DNA of 64,000 bases, from contig OX381714.1 in assembly GCA_947462335.1 (NCBI GenBank), positions 35,612,025-35,676,024 of the forward strand, written 5' to 3'. The position numbers were made by a program, and so were the translations under genes. The stretch is from Harmothoe impar (Eukaryota; Annelida; Polychaeta; Phyllodocida; Polynoidae). Below are positions 1 through 13,101 of this stretch, in pieces; position 1 is the stretch's first letter, and every line of letters starts with the position of its first letter. The notes below the pieces were generated by a model. That model was given only the letters and a program-made list of their open reading frames with translations, was not told where the DNA came from and searched no databases.

Positions 1-2058
1 ATGCTCCACATCGAGTGTAAATTGTAAAGGAATACCCTACAAGGTTAATGTCTACTAGTATATTCTAATTTAATTACCTGATTGTTAGCCTATATGAATG
101 ACACGATCAACAAATATTTTCTACCTCAAACATAACGATGGAATTTGGCACACTTGTATGTCATACATTGTAAAAAAACACCTCGAATTTTTACTGGCAA
201 CAAAAGCTAAAGTTGTTCAAAAAACACAGATATCCCCGCTACACCGACCCCCGCTACACAGATACCCCCGCTACACTGATACCCCCGCTACAACGATGCC
301 CCCACTACAACGATGCCTCCCCTACACCGATGCCCCCGCTACACCGCTCCCCCGATCCTCCCGCTACCCCGATCCCCCCGCTACCCTTGCTACACCGCTC
401 CCCCCGCTACATCGTTCCCCCCGCTACCTCGTTCCCCTTGCTACACCGATCCCCCGCTACACCAATCCCCCGCTACACCGATCCCCCACTACACCGATCC
501 CCCGCTACACCAATCTCCCCGCTACACCGCTCCCCCCGCTACCCCGTTCCCCTTGCTACACCGATCCCCCCGCTACACCGATCCCCCCGCTACACCTATC
601 CCCCCGCTACACCTATCCCCCCACTACACCGATCCCCCCGCTACACCGATCCCCCGCTACACCGATCCCCCGCTACACCGATCCCCCGCTACACCGATCC
701 CCCGCTACACCGATCCCCCCGCTACCTCATTCCCCTTGCTACACCGATCCCCCGCTACACCGATCCCCCGCTACACCGATCCCCCGCTACACCGATCCCC
801 CGCTACACCGATCTCCCCGCTACACCGATCCCCCCGCTACTCCGCTCCCCCGGCTAAATCGATCCCCCCGCTACCCCGATCACACAGCTTCCCCGTTCCC
901 CTTGCTACACCAATCCCCCCGCTACACCGATCCCCCAGCTACACCGATTCCTCCGCCACACCGATACCCCCGCTACCCCGATACCATGTGACGTTATCTA
1001 GTACCATGTGACATTATTCTGATAATCAAGTCGATGAAGTCTTCATTTCGATCCACTATTTGTAGCATGTGTCGTTATCTAGCACCATGTGACATTATCT
1101 AGTACCATGTGACATTATTTAGTACCATGTAAAATTATCTAGTACCCGCTACACTGATCCCCCCGCTACATCGATCCCCCCGCTACACCGATCCCCCCGC
1201 TACACTGATCCCCCCGCTACACCGATCCCCCACTACACCGATCCTCCCGCTACACCGATCCCCCCGCTACACCTATCCCCCACTGAACCGATCCCCCCGC
1301 TACCCCGATCCCCCCGCTACCCCGATCCCCCCGCTACCCCGATCCCCCCGCTACCCCGATCCCCCCGCTACCCCGACCCCCCCCCCCCGTTACACTGATC
1401 CCCTTGCTACACCAATCCCCCCGCTACCCCGATCCCCCCGCTACACCGTTCCCCTTGCTACACCGATCCCCCCGCTACCCCGACCCCCCCCCCCCCCCCG
1501 TTACACTGATCCCCCTGCTACATCAATCCCCCCGCTACACCAATCCCCCTGCTACACCGATCGAACCCGCTACACCAATACCCCTGCTAAACTCCGTTAC
1601 CCGATCCCCTCGCTACCCTGATCCACTACCCTGATCCCCCGCTACCCCATCTCCCCACTACTCTGATTCCCCCACTACTCTGACACCGATACCCCCGCTA
1701 CACAGATCCCCCTGCTACACAGATCCCCCCGCTACACTGATACCCCTGCTACATCCATCCCCCCGCTACAGATTGTAGTCAAATCTTTATTAAACTGTAT
1801 ACCGGTACTACAAAGTAAATTTATGCTCCACATCGAGTGTAAATTGTAAAGGAATACCCTACAAGGTTAATGTCTACTAGTATATTCTAATTTAATTACC
1901 TGATTGTTAGCCTATTTGAATGACACGATCAACAAATATTTTCTACCTCAAACACAACGATGGAATTTGGCACACTTGTATGTCATACATTGTAAAAAAA
2001 CACCTCGAATTTTTACTGGCAACAAAAGCTAAAGTTGTTCAAAAAACACAGATATCCC
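1..2058. repeat. Higher-order satellite unit of about 1.82 kb
   Basis: Bases 1-~235 recur almost unchanged at 1823-~2058: the same AT-rich non-satellite leader, then the same entry into a C-rich minisatellite. The repeat offset is 1822 bp. The leader differs at only a few bases (for example tatatgaatg against tatttgaatg), so the duplication is recent. The first copy starts at the window edge, so the array may continue to the left. No gene is supported; long open frames here are translations of the satellite. Confidence 0.85.
231..1770. repeat. C-rich minisatellite, about 15-17 bp unit
   Basis: The unit is close to CGATCCCCCCGCTACAC with many one- or two-base variants (CACCGATCCCCCGCTACA, CCCCGATCCCCC). 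Dense runs lie at 231-1000 and 1145-1770, with a truncated third run at 2058-2275. Between the first two runs, 985-1145 has its own short repeat based on TAGTACCATGTGACATTAT. All three forward frames stay open for long stretches because the unit has few stops, giving Pro/His/Arg-rich translations that are not evidence for a protein. Confidence 0.9.
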
Positions 2059-2279
2059 CGCTACACCGACCCCCGCTACACAGATACCCCCGCTACACCG
2101 ATACCCCCGCTACAACGATGCCCCCACTACAACGATGCCTCCCCTACACCGATGCCCCCGCTACACCGATACCCCCGCTACACCGATACCCCCGCTACAC
2201 CGATTCCCCCACTACCCGGATCCCCGCGCTACACCAATCTCCTCGCTACCTCGATCCCCGCTCCTCCCGATCCCACCGT

Positions 2280-2930
2280 TCCAAAACGTTTTATCTTGGC
2301 AGCCACTCAGCCATGGTGGACCCATGCGTATTCGGAATCCATATCAGACCAAATAATGAATATCTACTATGTTTTATAACAGAAGTGCCAAAACGTTCCA
2401 AAACGTGTTATCTTTGCAACCACTCTGCCATAGCAGACCCATGAGTATTTTGGAATCCATATCAGACCACATTTTGTACATCTGCTATGTTTTATAACAG
2501 AAGTGCCAAAACATTTTTTCTTTGCAACCACTCTGCCATAGTGGACCCATGTGTATTTTGGAATCCATATCAGACCACATATTGTACATCTACTATGTTT
2601 TATAACAGAAGTGCCAAAACGTTCCAAAACGTTTTTTCTTTGCAACCACGCTGCCATAGTGGACCCATGTGTATTTTGGAATCCATATCAGACCACATAT
2701 TGTACATCTACTATGTTTTATAACAGAAGTGCCAAAACGTTCCAAAACGTTTTTTCTTTGCAACCACTCTGCCATAGTGGACCCATGTGTATTTTGGAAT
2801 CCATATCAGACCACATATTGTACATCTACTATGTTTTATAACAGAAGTGCCAAAACGTTCCAAAACGTTTTTTCTTTGCAACCACTCTGCCATAGTGGAC
2901 CCATGTGTATTTTGGAATCCATATCAGACC
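2280..2930. repeat. 118-bp tandem repeat, about 5.5 copies
   Basis: Units begin near 2280, 2398, 2507, 2625, 2743 and 2861, each starting with CCAAAACGTTTT and containing GCCATAGTGGACCCATG and TATCAGACCACAT. One unit is about 9 bp shorter. The last units are nearly identical, so the array is recently homogenised. Frames on both strands stay open through the units; I do not call a gene. Confidence 0.9.
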
Positions 2931-3139
2931 TGTCAAAACCTCTTAGGTAATGGAACTAGATTTACCACAGTGTACCCATGTGTAATAGGGCTTGACCTCC
3001 CCAAAAAATGTGTATTTGTTTTAAAAATGCCAGAACGTTTTAATGAGTTTTGCTTTTGGGACTAGACCTACCAGAGTAGGACAATGTGTATTGAGCATCA
3101 CCATTTACATTAAATAAAGAGGAAAATCAGTCCTTCAAT

Positions 3140-3375
3140 ACACATCATTACGTTCTGGTAGCCAAAAACTTGAAAATTCCATTACACATATTACGTTCTG
3201 GCAGCCCTATTACAGAAAGCACTGGCGTTTTGAGGGCCACTTTTACACCCCACATCAGTACGTTCTGGGGGTCCCCTGCCATAAAGCACTGGCGTTTTGA
3301 GGGCCATTTTTACACCCCACATCAGTACGTTCTGGGGGTCCCAGTACAGAAAGCACTGGCGCTCCTAAGGATATA
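3140..3375. repeat. 67-bp tandem repeat, three copies
   Basis: The anchor ACGTTCTG recurs at 3193, 3260 and 3327 (period 67), with GAAAGCACTGGCGTTTTGAG and TTACACCCCACATCAG inside each unit. A partial, more diverged anchor sits at 3150. It follows the 118-bp array after about 200 bp of unique sequence. Confidence 0.85.
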
Positions 3376-4286
3376 CTGTTGGCAAACTGTGGATCTTCTC
3401 TTTGATTAAAAAGCATCCCAACGTATTCCCAGTGCAAATAACATCACTAAGACTCTGCCAATTCGCAATCCCAAGAAATGGCGCCTCTGTGTGTGCGGCA
3501 GGGCCAATCTTTCATGATGTTTTGTAATCATCCGACTTGGTTGTGGTAAATCCCTTTTGGCCCACATTAAGCAAGCCCTTAGTCCACACCCTGCCTTTGT
3601 GGAGTTTTTCTATAGCCTCTAATGTAAGAAAACACGCGAGGCTTTCAGGATATGTGTACATGATACACCACATGCATGAAGGCCAGGCGGGCATGGGTTG
3701 AGTATGGGCTGGTTTGGTTCGTTCCTTGAAAGTAGGATTTTGCATGGCAGTATCACAACCCATTAATGTACCCAATTTATTTGACCTAACTACAATTTAA
3801 CAAATTGATGCCCACTGGTAGCAGATGCTCTTCTGTCGTGCATGAAACCCATACCTTGAAACCTCCCCCTCCAACTCTTTCCTCTCAACCCACCCCCATA
3901 CATATACAATTTATTACTGAATCCATGCCGAGTTGAGGGTACGATAATAACTAATGATGCAGTTTTAACCATACTCTAAATACAACGTAACAAGAAAGGC
4001 AGTGTCCTTTTTAAAATAAATTCTTTCCGAAAGTGTAAACTTAGACCTCTTGGTATGGTATCCAATGGCAACAACAAAGTATATACACTCTCTGACCAGA
4101 CTCTGATGTATTCAGATAGAAGTGAACCATTCGTGTGGAAAGCCAGGGTCGACCACCAAGCACTATGCCAATATGTGATGCAAATACACAGATGGGGCAC
4201 CGCTTTTATGATACATACCATCCGGGTATATTACCTATAGGGCTGCAGATGTGTGTATGGTTTGCTGATATTATGTTATGGGAAAT
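3376..4286. other. No gene recognised
   Basis: Non-repetitive, AT-rich sequence. Only short open frames of chance length are present, and none shows a recognisable motif. Confidence 0.6.
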
Positions 4287-4374
4287 GGCCACCGTCCACT
4301 GGGGAACTTCCGTCGATTGAGCCCAAACATTTCCTAAATAACTTCGGCCGATTAGAGTCTAGTAAACGGTGGCC
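4287..4374. mobile_element. Short MITE (copy 1 of a ~90-bp family)
   Basis: Ends are inverted: GGCCACCGTCCACTGGGG at the left and ACGGTGGCC at the right, with inner inverted similarity (CTTCGGCCGATTAGAG). A second copy with the same ends and layout is at 22735-22824. It is too short to code for anything and would depend on a transposase from elsewhere. The flanks read aat and ata, so no clear target duplication can be called. Confidence 0.75.
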
Positions 4375-7300
4375 ATAAGAGAACAGAGGCGAATTGATAT
4401 AGTTTCCATGAAGTTTTAGACCTCAAATGTAACAGAAATAAACAAGTATTTATATAAGTATACTGCCAATATCTTCACAGATTCAGATCTAGCGATGTAA
4501 TTTAACTCTAAACGACACTTGCAATGCATTTCAGTTGGATGCTTTGATTATATAAAACATTCAGTTTTGTAATAATAATTGCATTCTGTACCTGTCTTCA
4601 CTTAGTTTAACAGAAATTTATATTGATTGATGTTCACCATCAAAATATTTTCGGGTATCACAGCTTCGGTACTTCAAGTTATATACACTTGTAAAGTTCC
4701 ACTATTATATGTGTGTGTATTATTATGAATGCTATTGAATCATTCATGTAGGGGGTAGCGTGCTAATGATCATCGGGTAGGTATAATGTGCCGTTATCCG
4801 TATAATCATAGAGTCTATACGGAAGTTATGTATAAAGAAACAATGCACCCCTTCCCACTCCGTATATAATAAGGCACACAATATCTCCCTCACTCACCCA
4901 GCAAACAGGCATGCTAGGCTATAAAACAGACCTTATGTCTCCCATTAGTGACTTCACTATGGGCCTTGTGGTATGGGACGGTAGGGAAGGTGTTTGTCCA
5001 TGAATGGCTATGGACCCCATACGTGCTGAAGACGGCAGTCAGAGGCAGAGGCCTTCTCAATCCAGGCTTATCAGTAGAGCCTTCATCTGACTAATTAATT
5101 CCTTGTCTAGTCGGCCGTTCCTCCAGGGCTGGCCCTAAGGGACATGGTAGTGGGGATCATGAGGGGGCCATGTCCAAATATCAATATTAATGCCTGGCTG
5201 GCTGAAGGCCTCCTCCTGCTTATATTCAGCCCATGCTGGAGCATGTAGATCTATACGTTGAGGCACCCACTATATGTAGGCCTAGCTGTCTCTCTCCCCC
5301 CTTAATTTTACTGGTTTCAAAACTTTATAATGTGATAAGTGTTGATGCATGTAAGTCTGATTGTACTAATAGTTGATTCCTACTCTGGAATGCCCTACCC
5401 ACTCACATTAGAGCTATTGAGTGTTATGAAGGATTTGAATTAGACAGGAAAAGGTAGCTCTATAGTACATATTATTTGTAAAATAATAGTAATATTAATT
5501 TGCAATTGCTACTTAGTGCACCTTGTATTGTTGAGATGACTATATTGTTGTTAACTACCCGATACAACTTACATGTAAGTAGTCTACTGTACTAGCAATT
5601 GTATATCATAATGTGTCTCATACACTGGGTATTACATGTTCAAGTTGTGATGCAGCGGCAGCCCTCCCCTTCCATCGAGTCCAACTCGTACGCAAAAAAG
5701 GCAGGGATGGTATGCAGTGATATCATTAGTATAGATTATGCGAGGATTGATGCAACACCAGAAATAGAAAAGTACAATTGACCTACTTGTGGGACAAAAG
5801 CTACCGTTCTATTTCATTCATAATTAGTGTGTGGGTTCTAGGGTAGATTTAACATGAGTTGAACACAAACTCTGAGACAGACACTGACATTTCTAATTAT
5901 TCATGTATGATAAGACTTGTATGGTGATTCTTTTGGAAAGAATGACACTTAAACTTTACCATCATTCACAAATAAAGATATTAAAGTGCCTGAATAAGCA
6001 CAGGTCTAAGTGTCCGTCCTTAGGTATGTGTCAGACCCTATCAATGCTATGATATAGAGCTACTATTCCCTTTAATTCATTACAAACATCTAAACCTCTA
6101 AACCCCTACCGATCCTTACCAAGTTGGACCGGAAGCAATCATACGAATACTCCCGATCTGTCTTGGGCTTGAGCAGAAAAAAAGGAAAGGACAACACAGC
6201 TGCAATGTGTGAGAGATGAAGCCATAGTGATGATAGCAAAGGGGGGTTCTGTGCCCCGAGCTGGAAGTAGTGAAGCCACATATTGTAGTGGCTTCTGTTA
6301 TCGATAGGCCTGCACCCAACCATGTGTTGGGCGTCAGGCTAATTGCAGCCTGTTCTGAGGGGACTTCTCTCTACCTCCACCTTACCCATTCTCCCAGCAC
6401 ATCTTCCTGGTTAAAGCTTTGTCATTGAAACTGATCAGGTTGAATAATGCATCATCAAGGTGGATGCCGCTTGGAGAGTGTGGGGAGTGTTGGGAGTGGT
6501 GGCATGGCCTTTACAGATGTTGATAGCGTCTGGGAAGAATCGACTCTGTCGGCGACCCAGTAGTGTTTAAGCTACTTAAGAATCAGGAATCCAGAATAAA
6601 CCTCCGCCACTTGAGGCGTGTAGACAGCACCGAGAAGGCTTAAGATCATTATGCATCGATTTTGTAGGAGGGATTGGATTTTCCACTGCCTATCAGAAAT
6701 GCTTAATTGGGGATGAAATTAGATGGTTATTAGAGGAGTGTTATCGACTACACCAGGCGACGTGTAAATCATCTAATATTAATGCAGCTGTTCCGCAGAT
6801 AAGGAAAGCTAGTCCCATTATTTTGGCAATTCCTTATGTTTAGGAAAGACGTGGATAAAGAAATCAGACGGCAATTTTAGTGTGTATGTGTATGTGTACA
6901 TGCGTATGTATGAATAAGCCATTTTGTCTCTATATTAAATCCCCCATACAATGGTTGTCCATCTAGGCTACAGCCCAACTTAGTAAAGGGGGTATTCCAC
7001 TGCAGATAAATCGACTAGTTAGCAATGGAATATAGGCTCTATGTTCATGTGTAGCCTGGACAGATGAAGCCGACAATACTATGACATGACGACTATTTTG
7101 TGGAGATTTGTATTCTCCTTTCTTTTTCCAACTGCCTTGAACACGTTTACCCGGTGTAAACTTGTACTATGCAAATGAATGGTCCGTGTCATGTTTCATC
7201 ACTACACCCAAGGACCACCTCCCCCCCTCCCCCACGCACACACACCACGTAGTACCAACACATACACCCTTACACCCTAGCCAATGATGCTATTTGTGAA

Positions 7301-8371
7301 CTTTCTCAGTCGGGGCAAAGTATAAGCTGTAGAGTCCCCCCCCCCCCCCCCCACCCCTCCACCCCAAGCCTCCCCACTTCCCCCGCTACACACTAGAAGG
7401 TGAGACTGGGCGTGGGCCTCCCATATTGGTGTTGATTTAGGTATGACACGAAAAGCTCAGATTAAGAGACCCAGATCACAGTTACTTGGTATTTATGACA
7501 AGCCCCTCTGAAAGGTCGGATTAATGCAATTCAAGGAGAACCGGAAATGGCCGACGCAATTGGCTTTTACTGTAGACGGGATCAATAAAACAATAAGGCG
7601 TTTGGGAGCCTTTTTCTTTCTCTTTTTTTTTTGTATTTTTGACGGTGGGGAACTTAAACAGGAAGAGAAGGGGAAATGGGATGCCTTCTGGAATAATTGG
7701 ATTTGTCTAAAAGTGTCCACGTTTCCAGTGATAAATATGAATTGAGAATAATGCTGGTATTTTCAAACCGTCAGAGTTGATTGGTTAAGAGAACCAGTTG
7801 ATGGACGGGATCTTCTGCACATTCCAGGCAGACCTTCTGGAGTTGGGGATGCACTTGGCTTTTATCTCCTGGTCACACCATTGAGCAATTTGTCAGATGT
7901 CCAACACACACCCTTACCCTACAACCCTGTACGTGCTTTATGGCTTGTTTCAATTAGATGATCTCATGCCCTCTATCCACTGGGCTCTATAGCCGACTGA
8001 TTGAACCACACATCTCCCTATAGGAATTCGATCATTGTACTATATAGATAAGAAAATTATATGTCCACCATACTTGCAAATCGGTATAGTAAGCTTGTAA
8101 ACCATGAAGGATAGCCCTCTTTGTTTGACCTATAGCGCTGTACAGAACCGGACTTGTTCCCGCGACCACTCTGTTTGTAAACACTGAACATCGTCAAATC
8201 TTTGCTGCCTAAGTCTCACTAGAGATTATGAGCTCAGAACTATTTAAACATGGCCGCCCATACGGAGAAAACCGAATTATCGCAATTTATATACTATTTA
8301 CTTCTGCCACGCCCACTCTGGTTCATATACTATGGGAACACTCCTTATCCGAAGTCGCATGCTTACCACCT
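4375..8371. other. Gene-poor sequence, no gene recognised
   Basis: About 4 kb without a recognisable coding region. It contains a C homopolymer of about 16 at 7339 within a C-rich patch (7200-7390) and a T-rich tract near 7620. No open frame here shows a familiar motif or plausible exon structure. Confidence 0.55.
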
Positions 8372-8624
8372 GGGCCAAAAAAAAGGTTTGTTTCAGGTAA
8401 CATGGGAGGAAAATGTAGGGTCGGTAGGTCAGATTTTTTATTTTTTATTTCTTTTCTTTTAAACATGAATGTACTAGTCAGCCTCTCTGCAAACCCTAAA
8501 ATTGATTTTAAAAAATGGTAAAAATACAAAGATTTCTTAAAAATTGCATAAAAAAATGGAGGGTCCGCCCTATCAACACAGGATCGGTCGGGTGACTTGA
8601 AACAAACCTTTTTTATTTTGGCCC
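8372..8624. mobile_element. MITE-like element with about 27-bp terminal inverted repeats
   Basis: The left end reads GGGCCAAAA-AAAAGGTTTG then TTTCAGGT; the right end, reverse complemented, reads GGGCCAAAATAAAAAAGG then TTTGTTTCAAGT. Inner sequence also pairs (GTCGGTAGGTC near the left against GACCGATCC near the right). Length is 253 bp with no coding capacity. Both flanks contain a cct trinucleotide, but a target duplication is not certain. Confidence 0.7.
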
Positions 8625-8968
8625 TACCTTTGGTACACAACACTCTATCTGCACCACTAGCCGTTTAAGGTTTGATTAGCAACCGGAGAAGAATTTGAGG
8701 GGGCGGTGAGAAATCTGTGGATCCCTTGAGGTATATATATATCACGGTATAGTTCATAGGGAGATGGAGCGGAGGATCCCGATATCTCTGAAGGGATAGC
8801 GGGAAATCGGAATACTTTAGAAGGTATGTGGGGGCGGGAAGGGACTCAATATCAACAGCCTTGTTAGTATCAGAGGCAGATTGCTTTCTGCTACAAAACA
8901 ATTCAAACATTAATCATGATATTAAAACTCCTATAGCGAGCAAAAGACCCAGTTAAAATACGGAACAA

Positions 8969-9172
8969 TTCACTGTAAGAACAGTGTGTTACGTTAACAC
9001 ATTTTTAACTTGTTATTTTGCGGCCATTTTCGACACACTTCTTTGTGTAACACACTGCGGACGACACACGCCTTGCCAAAATTGTGTTGATCTCGAAAGT
9101 ACATGTGTTGCAATTTAATTGTGTTACTGTTTATAAATGCATGTTCCCGCAAAACACATTTCCTAGAGTGAA
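8969..9172. mobile_element. MITE-like element, TTCACT ends
   Basis: The left end is TTCACTGTAAGAACAGTGTG; the right end, reverse complemented, is TTCACTCTAGGAAATGTGTT. The interior is rich in TGTGTTA/TAACACA motifs in both orientations, typical of a foldback element. It is 204 bp and has no coding capacity. Confidence 0.55.
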
Positions 9173-9236
9173 CACTCAGCGACATAATCATAATCAGTAT
9201 TAGCCTTTTAAAAGTCGCGTAGTGCTTTAATACAGT

Positions 9237-9330
9237 ATACCCTTTGTATTACCATCAAGGCAATACCCAGGACGGCATTCTGGCATCATGACGACCAAAG
9301 ACATTATCGCACTATGCGGCCCATAAAGAG
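9237..9330 (-). repeat. Fragment of a dispersed GCATCATGACG repeat family
   Basis: Reverse complement shares CCGCATAGTG, GTCGTCATGATGC and GAATGCC with longer copies at 19612-19770 and 61408-61650. The order of the motifs is the same in all three, so they are one dispersed element family, here truncated. Confidence 0.5.
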
Positions 9331-12300
9331 TTGATAAAAGTAGTGCAGAAAAGTCGAAAAGTCGAAAAGTCAAAAATGTCTGCATGTATGTGGCTCACAC
9401 CCTCCCAAGCGTCTCCTACCATGAACACGCTAGAATCTCACACGCGAACAAAACCTAAAGGCCAAAAACATCAGCTCAACGTGATGAGAATGTAATCATG
9501 TCCGACGGATCGTCAGTCATGGGAGAGAGATAAACACGGAAGAATTGGCCGACGATGTTAAGAGCAGCTGTAGTCGTCAAAACACGTGATTTGTCAATTT
9601 GTAACAAAATAATTATCCCATTTCGGCTAAATATCAAAATGAACGGTGGGCCTCCTAATGGCAAATTATGGCAGTTTTAACTGGTACTTGATCAATTAAC
9701 TTAGTGTTGTCCATTGGCGGTAAATGCCTTGCAGTGGCAAGGGAAGTGGCGCAATTATCCACCGGTATTGGAATCGGTTTTAGACAAAATAATTACATGG
9801 GTTAAAATTTCACTCTCGAACCAACATTTGAACAGGCAGTATTCCAGTTGATTGGGACCAATGTAACAAGACATTTGTTTTCTCCTCATTGAAATAGCGA
9901 GGAATGTCACATATCTAATTGACGTTATTAGACCAATAACATGTGTGGTAATTACACACCACTATAATGTGTCAAGTACAAACCATTACAATGGATTTTT
10001 ACAAACCATTACAATGGATTTTTTTTTTCAACAGCTGCCTTTGTCGATGATGGAAGACCCGTAATTAACCATTTCTTATGAATGATTAATGTCATTTGAT
10101 ATAGAGTGACTCAAGTATAATACTATCGTGCCACCATTGCTACTTTAAATGGTTTCATTGCTGCGTAATAGCATTGCCTTCATACAAAATTACCAGTGTG
10201 GTACTGCTATAATCGTAATTGCTACTGCTCTGGTCATACTATTTGAACTGTTTTGCCTGTGAAAAATGTGAATATCATATGTGTAGGCCTATAGTGATTT
10301 AACCTTCTATTCAGTTTATTGAACAAATTGATGTTTTTACCACTTATTTTACACGTCATTATCAGTTTATTGCATTATGCATTCAAGCTCTAACCATCTC
10401 AAAAACACACAGTTATAAAAGAGTTAATCCAATCTCAAATCTAATACAACTCGTTTCAATTCGGTTAGAAATTGTAATGACATGTGATTCATCCTGAGAA
10501 GCAGAGTTAAATGAGGCCCAGGTGGCTTTCTAAAACAGCTGCCTCTGATTCTAACTAGTTCACCCGGGGCTGGGCTCTTCTACAGCTGAACTGAATTTCC
10601 TTTTCCTATTCACCAGAGCCAGACCAACAGCTCAATGATTAATCTTTTCATTGGATGTGTCCACGCAATTTAGGGCCACGGGACTGGTCTGTCTCAGGCA
10701 AGCCGAGCGATTCATGCTTAAAGGACTTAATGAGCGAATTAAGGTTTAAAGAAACGGAGACACTAATTAGTGGATTGGCTTTTCTGTTAATTGTGTTTGT
10801 TTCCTTTATTTCTACACTGATATCGAGGTATTCTCAAGCGGATCACATTGTTTTTTTACTGTTTGAATTAGCGTCTAAGTGTGATAGGATTGCTTTTTTT
10901 TTTACGCCAATCTTTAGATTACTGCGTCAGACATGAACATGACTATAGCCGCATTGCGTTAACTGTCTAAATGGATTGTCCATTGTGTGGTGGAGATTGC
11001 CTACAAATACAGAATGATAAACAAAGTATTTCCATTTAATCACTCTGTTCAATAGCACAGATTTCTTAGAATCGCAGATTTAACTTCCAGCGTAGGATAT
11101 ATGAGGTGAACGCTTAGATACAGTTGGGTATATTCAATAGAAAAGGATAATCTAGATATATAAATTTTTACCTCAACCTCCACTGTTCACCCTTCTCTAT
11201 AGCTAAGGTAAAAAGAAAGTGTAATTCCGGCAAGCAGACCTTGGCTATATAAAATGGGGCCGACCCTAGCATTCTTTACCAAATTTTTTCCTTTTCTTTT
11301 TTTACATTATATTATAAACTCATATATCATGTCACATAATTATGTAGAAGTCTGTGAATTCTGTAATCCGAGTCAATATTGCAATCTGCGAATTGAAATC
11401 GCGCTGGGCGAGTCAACACTCTTACCGAAAACTCGATTCACAACTATGCTGCCAGAAACAGACTTTTCTTTGACCTAATGACTAATGGCTAATGATAACG
11501 CGATTTTCTCATGAAATCTGATACAAACAACACTCAGTCTTCACTCCCTATTGGAGCTTCAACTATTCCTTGTATTTGCTTTTGTGAAAATGGCTCCGAT
11601 TCAGTGGCGGTCCAGGATTTTGAAAAAAAAGGTGGGTGCCCGCTATTGGAAAAATTCTTCCTCCCTAACCTTTCGGCCAAATTCTAAAAGCTGGGATAGA
11701 GTGGAGGTCCAGCTGCGAATGTTATGCCCGACTTTCTGGCTATTTTCCTTACAGAAATGCAAGAAAATGAACACCAACCTTGTATACTTCTAATCACTCC
11801 AGAATAATTCAATGATTGCATCCCCAAGGTATCCCCACTAGAAGACCACCAATTCCCTGGGGGCTAATTGGCTGATGTTTGGAATCAATTACAACCAAAA
11901 CCTGTCATCGTTCATACATATTTCAAGACCCATCTCCAAGGCATCTGCCAGTAATCATCTGGCCTTTCTTGGCAGTGCAGACATGGAGGAAACTTCATTG
12001 TCAACCCCAATTTTCCCCCACCTCAGGTAAGTGTCGCTTACATTTTACAGTGGTCTCAATTTAAAGGAGAGAGTCATGACGTCCAGGGAGATCTCTTGCC
12101 ACCACAGGTCGCTTTCACAACGCCACGTATTTTTTTCCTCTTCAGCAGAGGTCGTTTTTATCGAGGTGGGTTGAATAATTCAGTAGATGAAGGAAGGGGG
12201 GAGGTGGTGGAGAGGGGGGGGGGCTGTCTCACGGGGATGACTTGCCCTGCCATACGAAGTCGCTAAAGCACTACTCTTGTAATTTCAATATAAGGACAAA

Positions 12301-12944
12301 TAGGCAGTCTAATATCCTGCTGATTTCGTCTTTTATGTTTACATGTTGCGGCTTTGAAAAAGTGAAATAATCATAGGCTTCAGGATCATACCAATACTGA
12401 ATAAAGTTTATATCACTGTCTCGTTTATTCAGAATAATGAGTTTTAAAGTTGTCTCATCCCATTGAGTGTTGACTGTCTCCCGATGATGGCTTCCCTACT
12501 CAAAGCTTGAGTAAAGGTATGATTCAACACTGTAAGGATTCAATGTTAAAGAACATTATATTTGCCCTTCAGACAGCAGAATTAGACCAATAGACTGTGC
12601 ATTTGATATGGGGGTACCAGTAGTATGACCATTACATGAAGTTAATATAACCCCCTCCTCTATACTTCTCTATAAGAAACAGATCTCAAGGATGTCCGGT
12701 GCCATTGGCCTTCCTGAAATCAGGCGTTTGATATCTCCCCTGATGGCATCCTTACAGACAATAGGGAGAAGAGAAACTGCTGACTCAGAATGATTACAAA
12801 GACAAGATAAAGGTCAAACATATTTGTGTTCCTTACACGTGTATAGATTTTCATGTCGTCAATGTATTTTATGTGCTCATGTACCCACGCAGTGCTCTAT
12901 GTTACCATTTAAGGGGATAACGAATCATTTATATATTATCATAC
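9331..12944. other. Gene-poor sequence, no gene recognised
   Basis: Contains a 22-bp tandem duplication (ACAAACCATTACAATGGATT near 9978-10020), a GTCGAAAA triplicate near 9352, and a G-rich patch near 12195-12230. No convincing coding region is seen. Confidence 0.55.
11601..11645 (+). repeat. Possible 3' tail of a dispersed repeat
   Basis: CAGTGGCGGTCCAGGATTTT followed by an A run and GGTGGGTGCCCG resembles a tail phrase I associate with dispersed repeats in invertebrate genomes (GTGGCGGATCCAGGA...). The identification rests on memory of the phrase, not on a second copy in this window. Confidence 0.3.
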
Positions 12945-13101
12945 TTGCCGATGGAATGAGCTTAGTCGGCAATGTTGTTTTTTTGCTTTAAATTGATTGT
13001 TTTGGTTAAATAATACGGTTATAAATAGAAATGTAAAAATATGACAATCTTAAAAGAAATCGGTTGACAAAATCCATTCCATCGGCTGATGGACCACCAG
13101 C
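12945..13101 (-). mobile_element. GCCGATGGAATG-family MITE (copy 1)
   Basis: The ends are inverted: TTGCCGATGGAATGAGCTTA at the left and, reverse complemented, CAGCCGATGGAATGGATTTT at the right. The outer right end (CTGGTGGTCCATCAGCCGAT) matches the left end of the element at 51499 (CTGGTCATCCACTAGCCGAT), so both belong to one family. No coding capacity. Confidence 0.6.

Noticed and set aside
98..1011. Long plus-strand open frames (up to 297 codons) rich in Pro/His/Arg/Tyr
   Set aside because: They are translations of the CCCCGCTACACCGAT minisatellite in all three frames at once; no non-repeat domain and no codon bias.
2367..3065. Paired plus/minus frames repeating similar 60-96 residue sequences
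   Set aside because: They arise from the 118-bp tandem unit, which lacks stops in more than one frame; no recognised domain.
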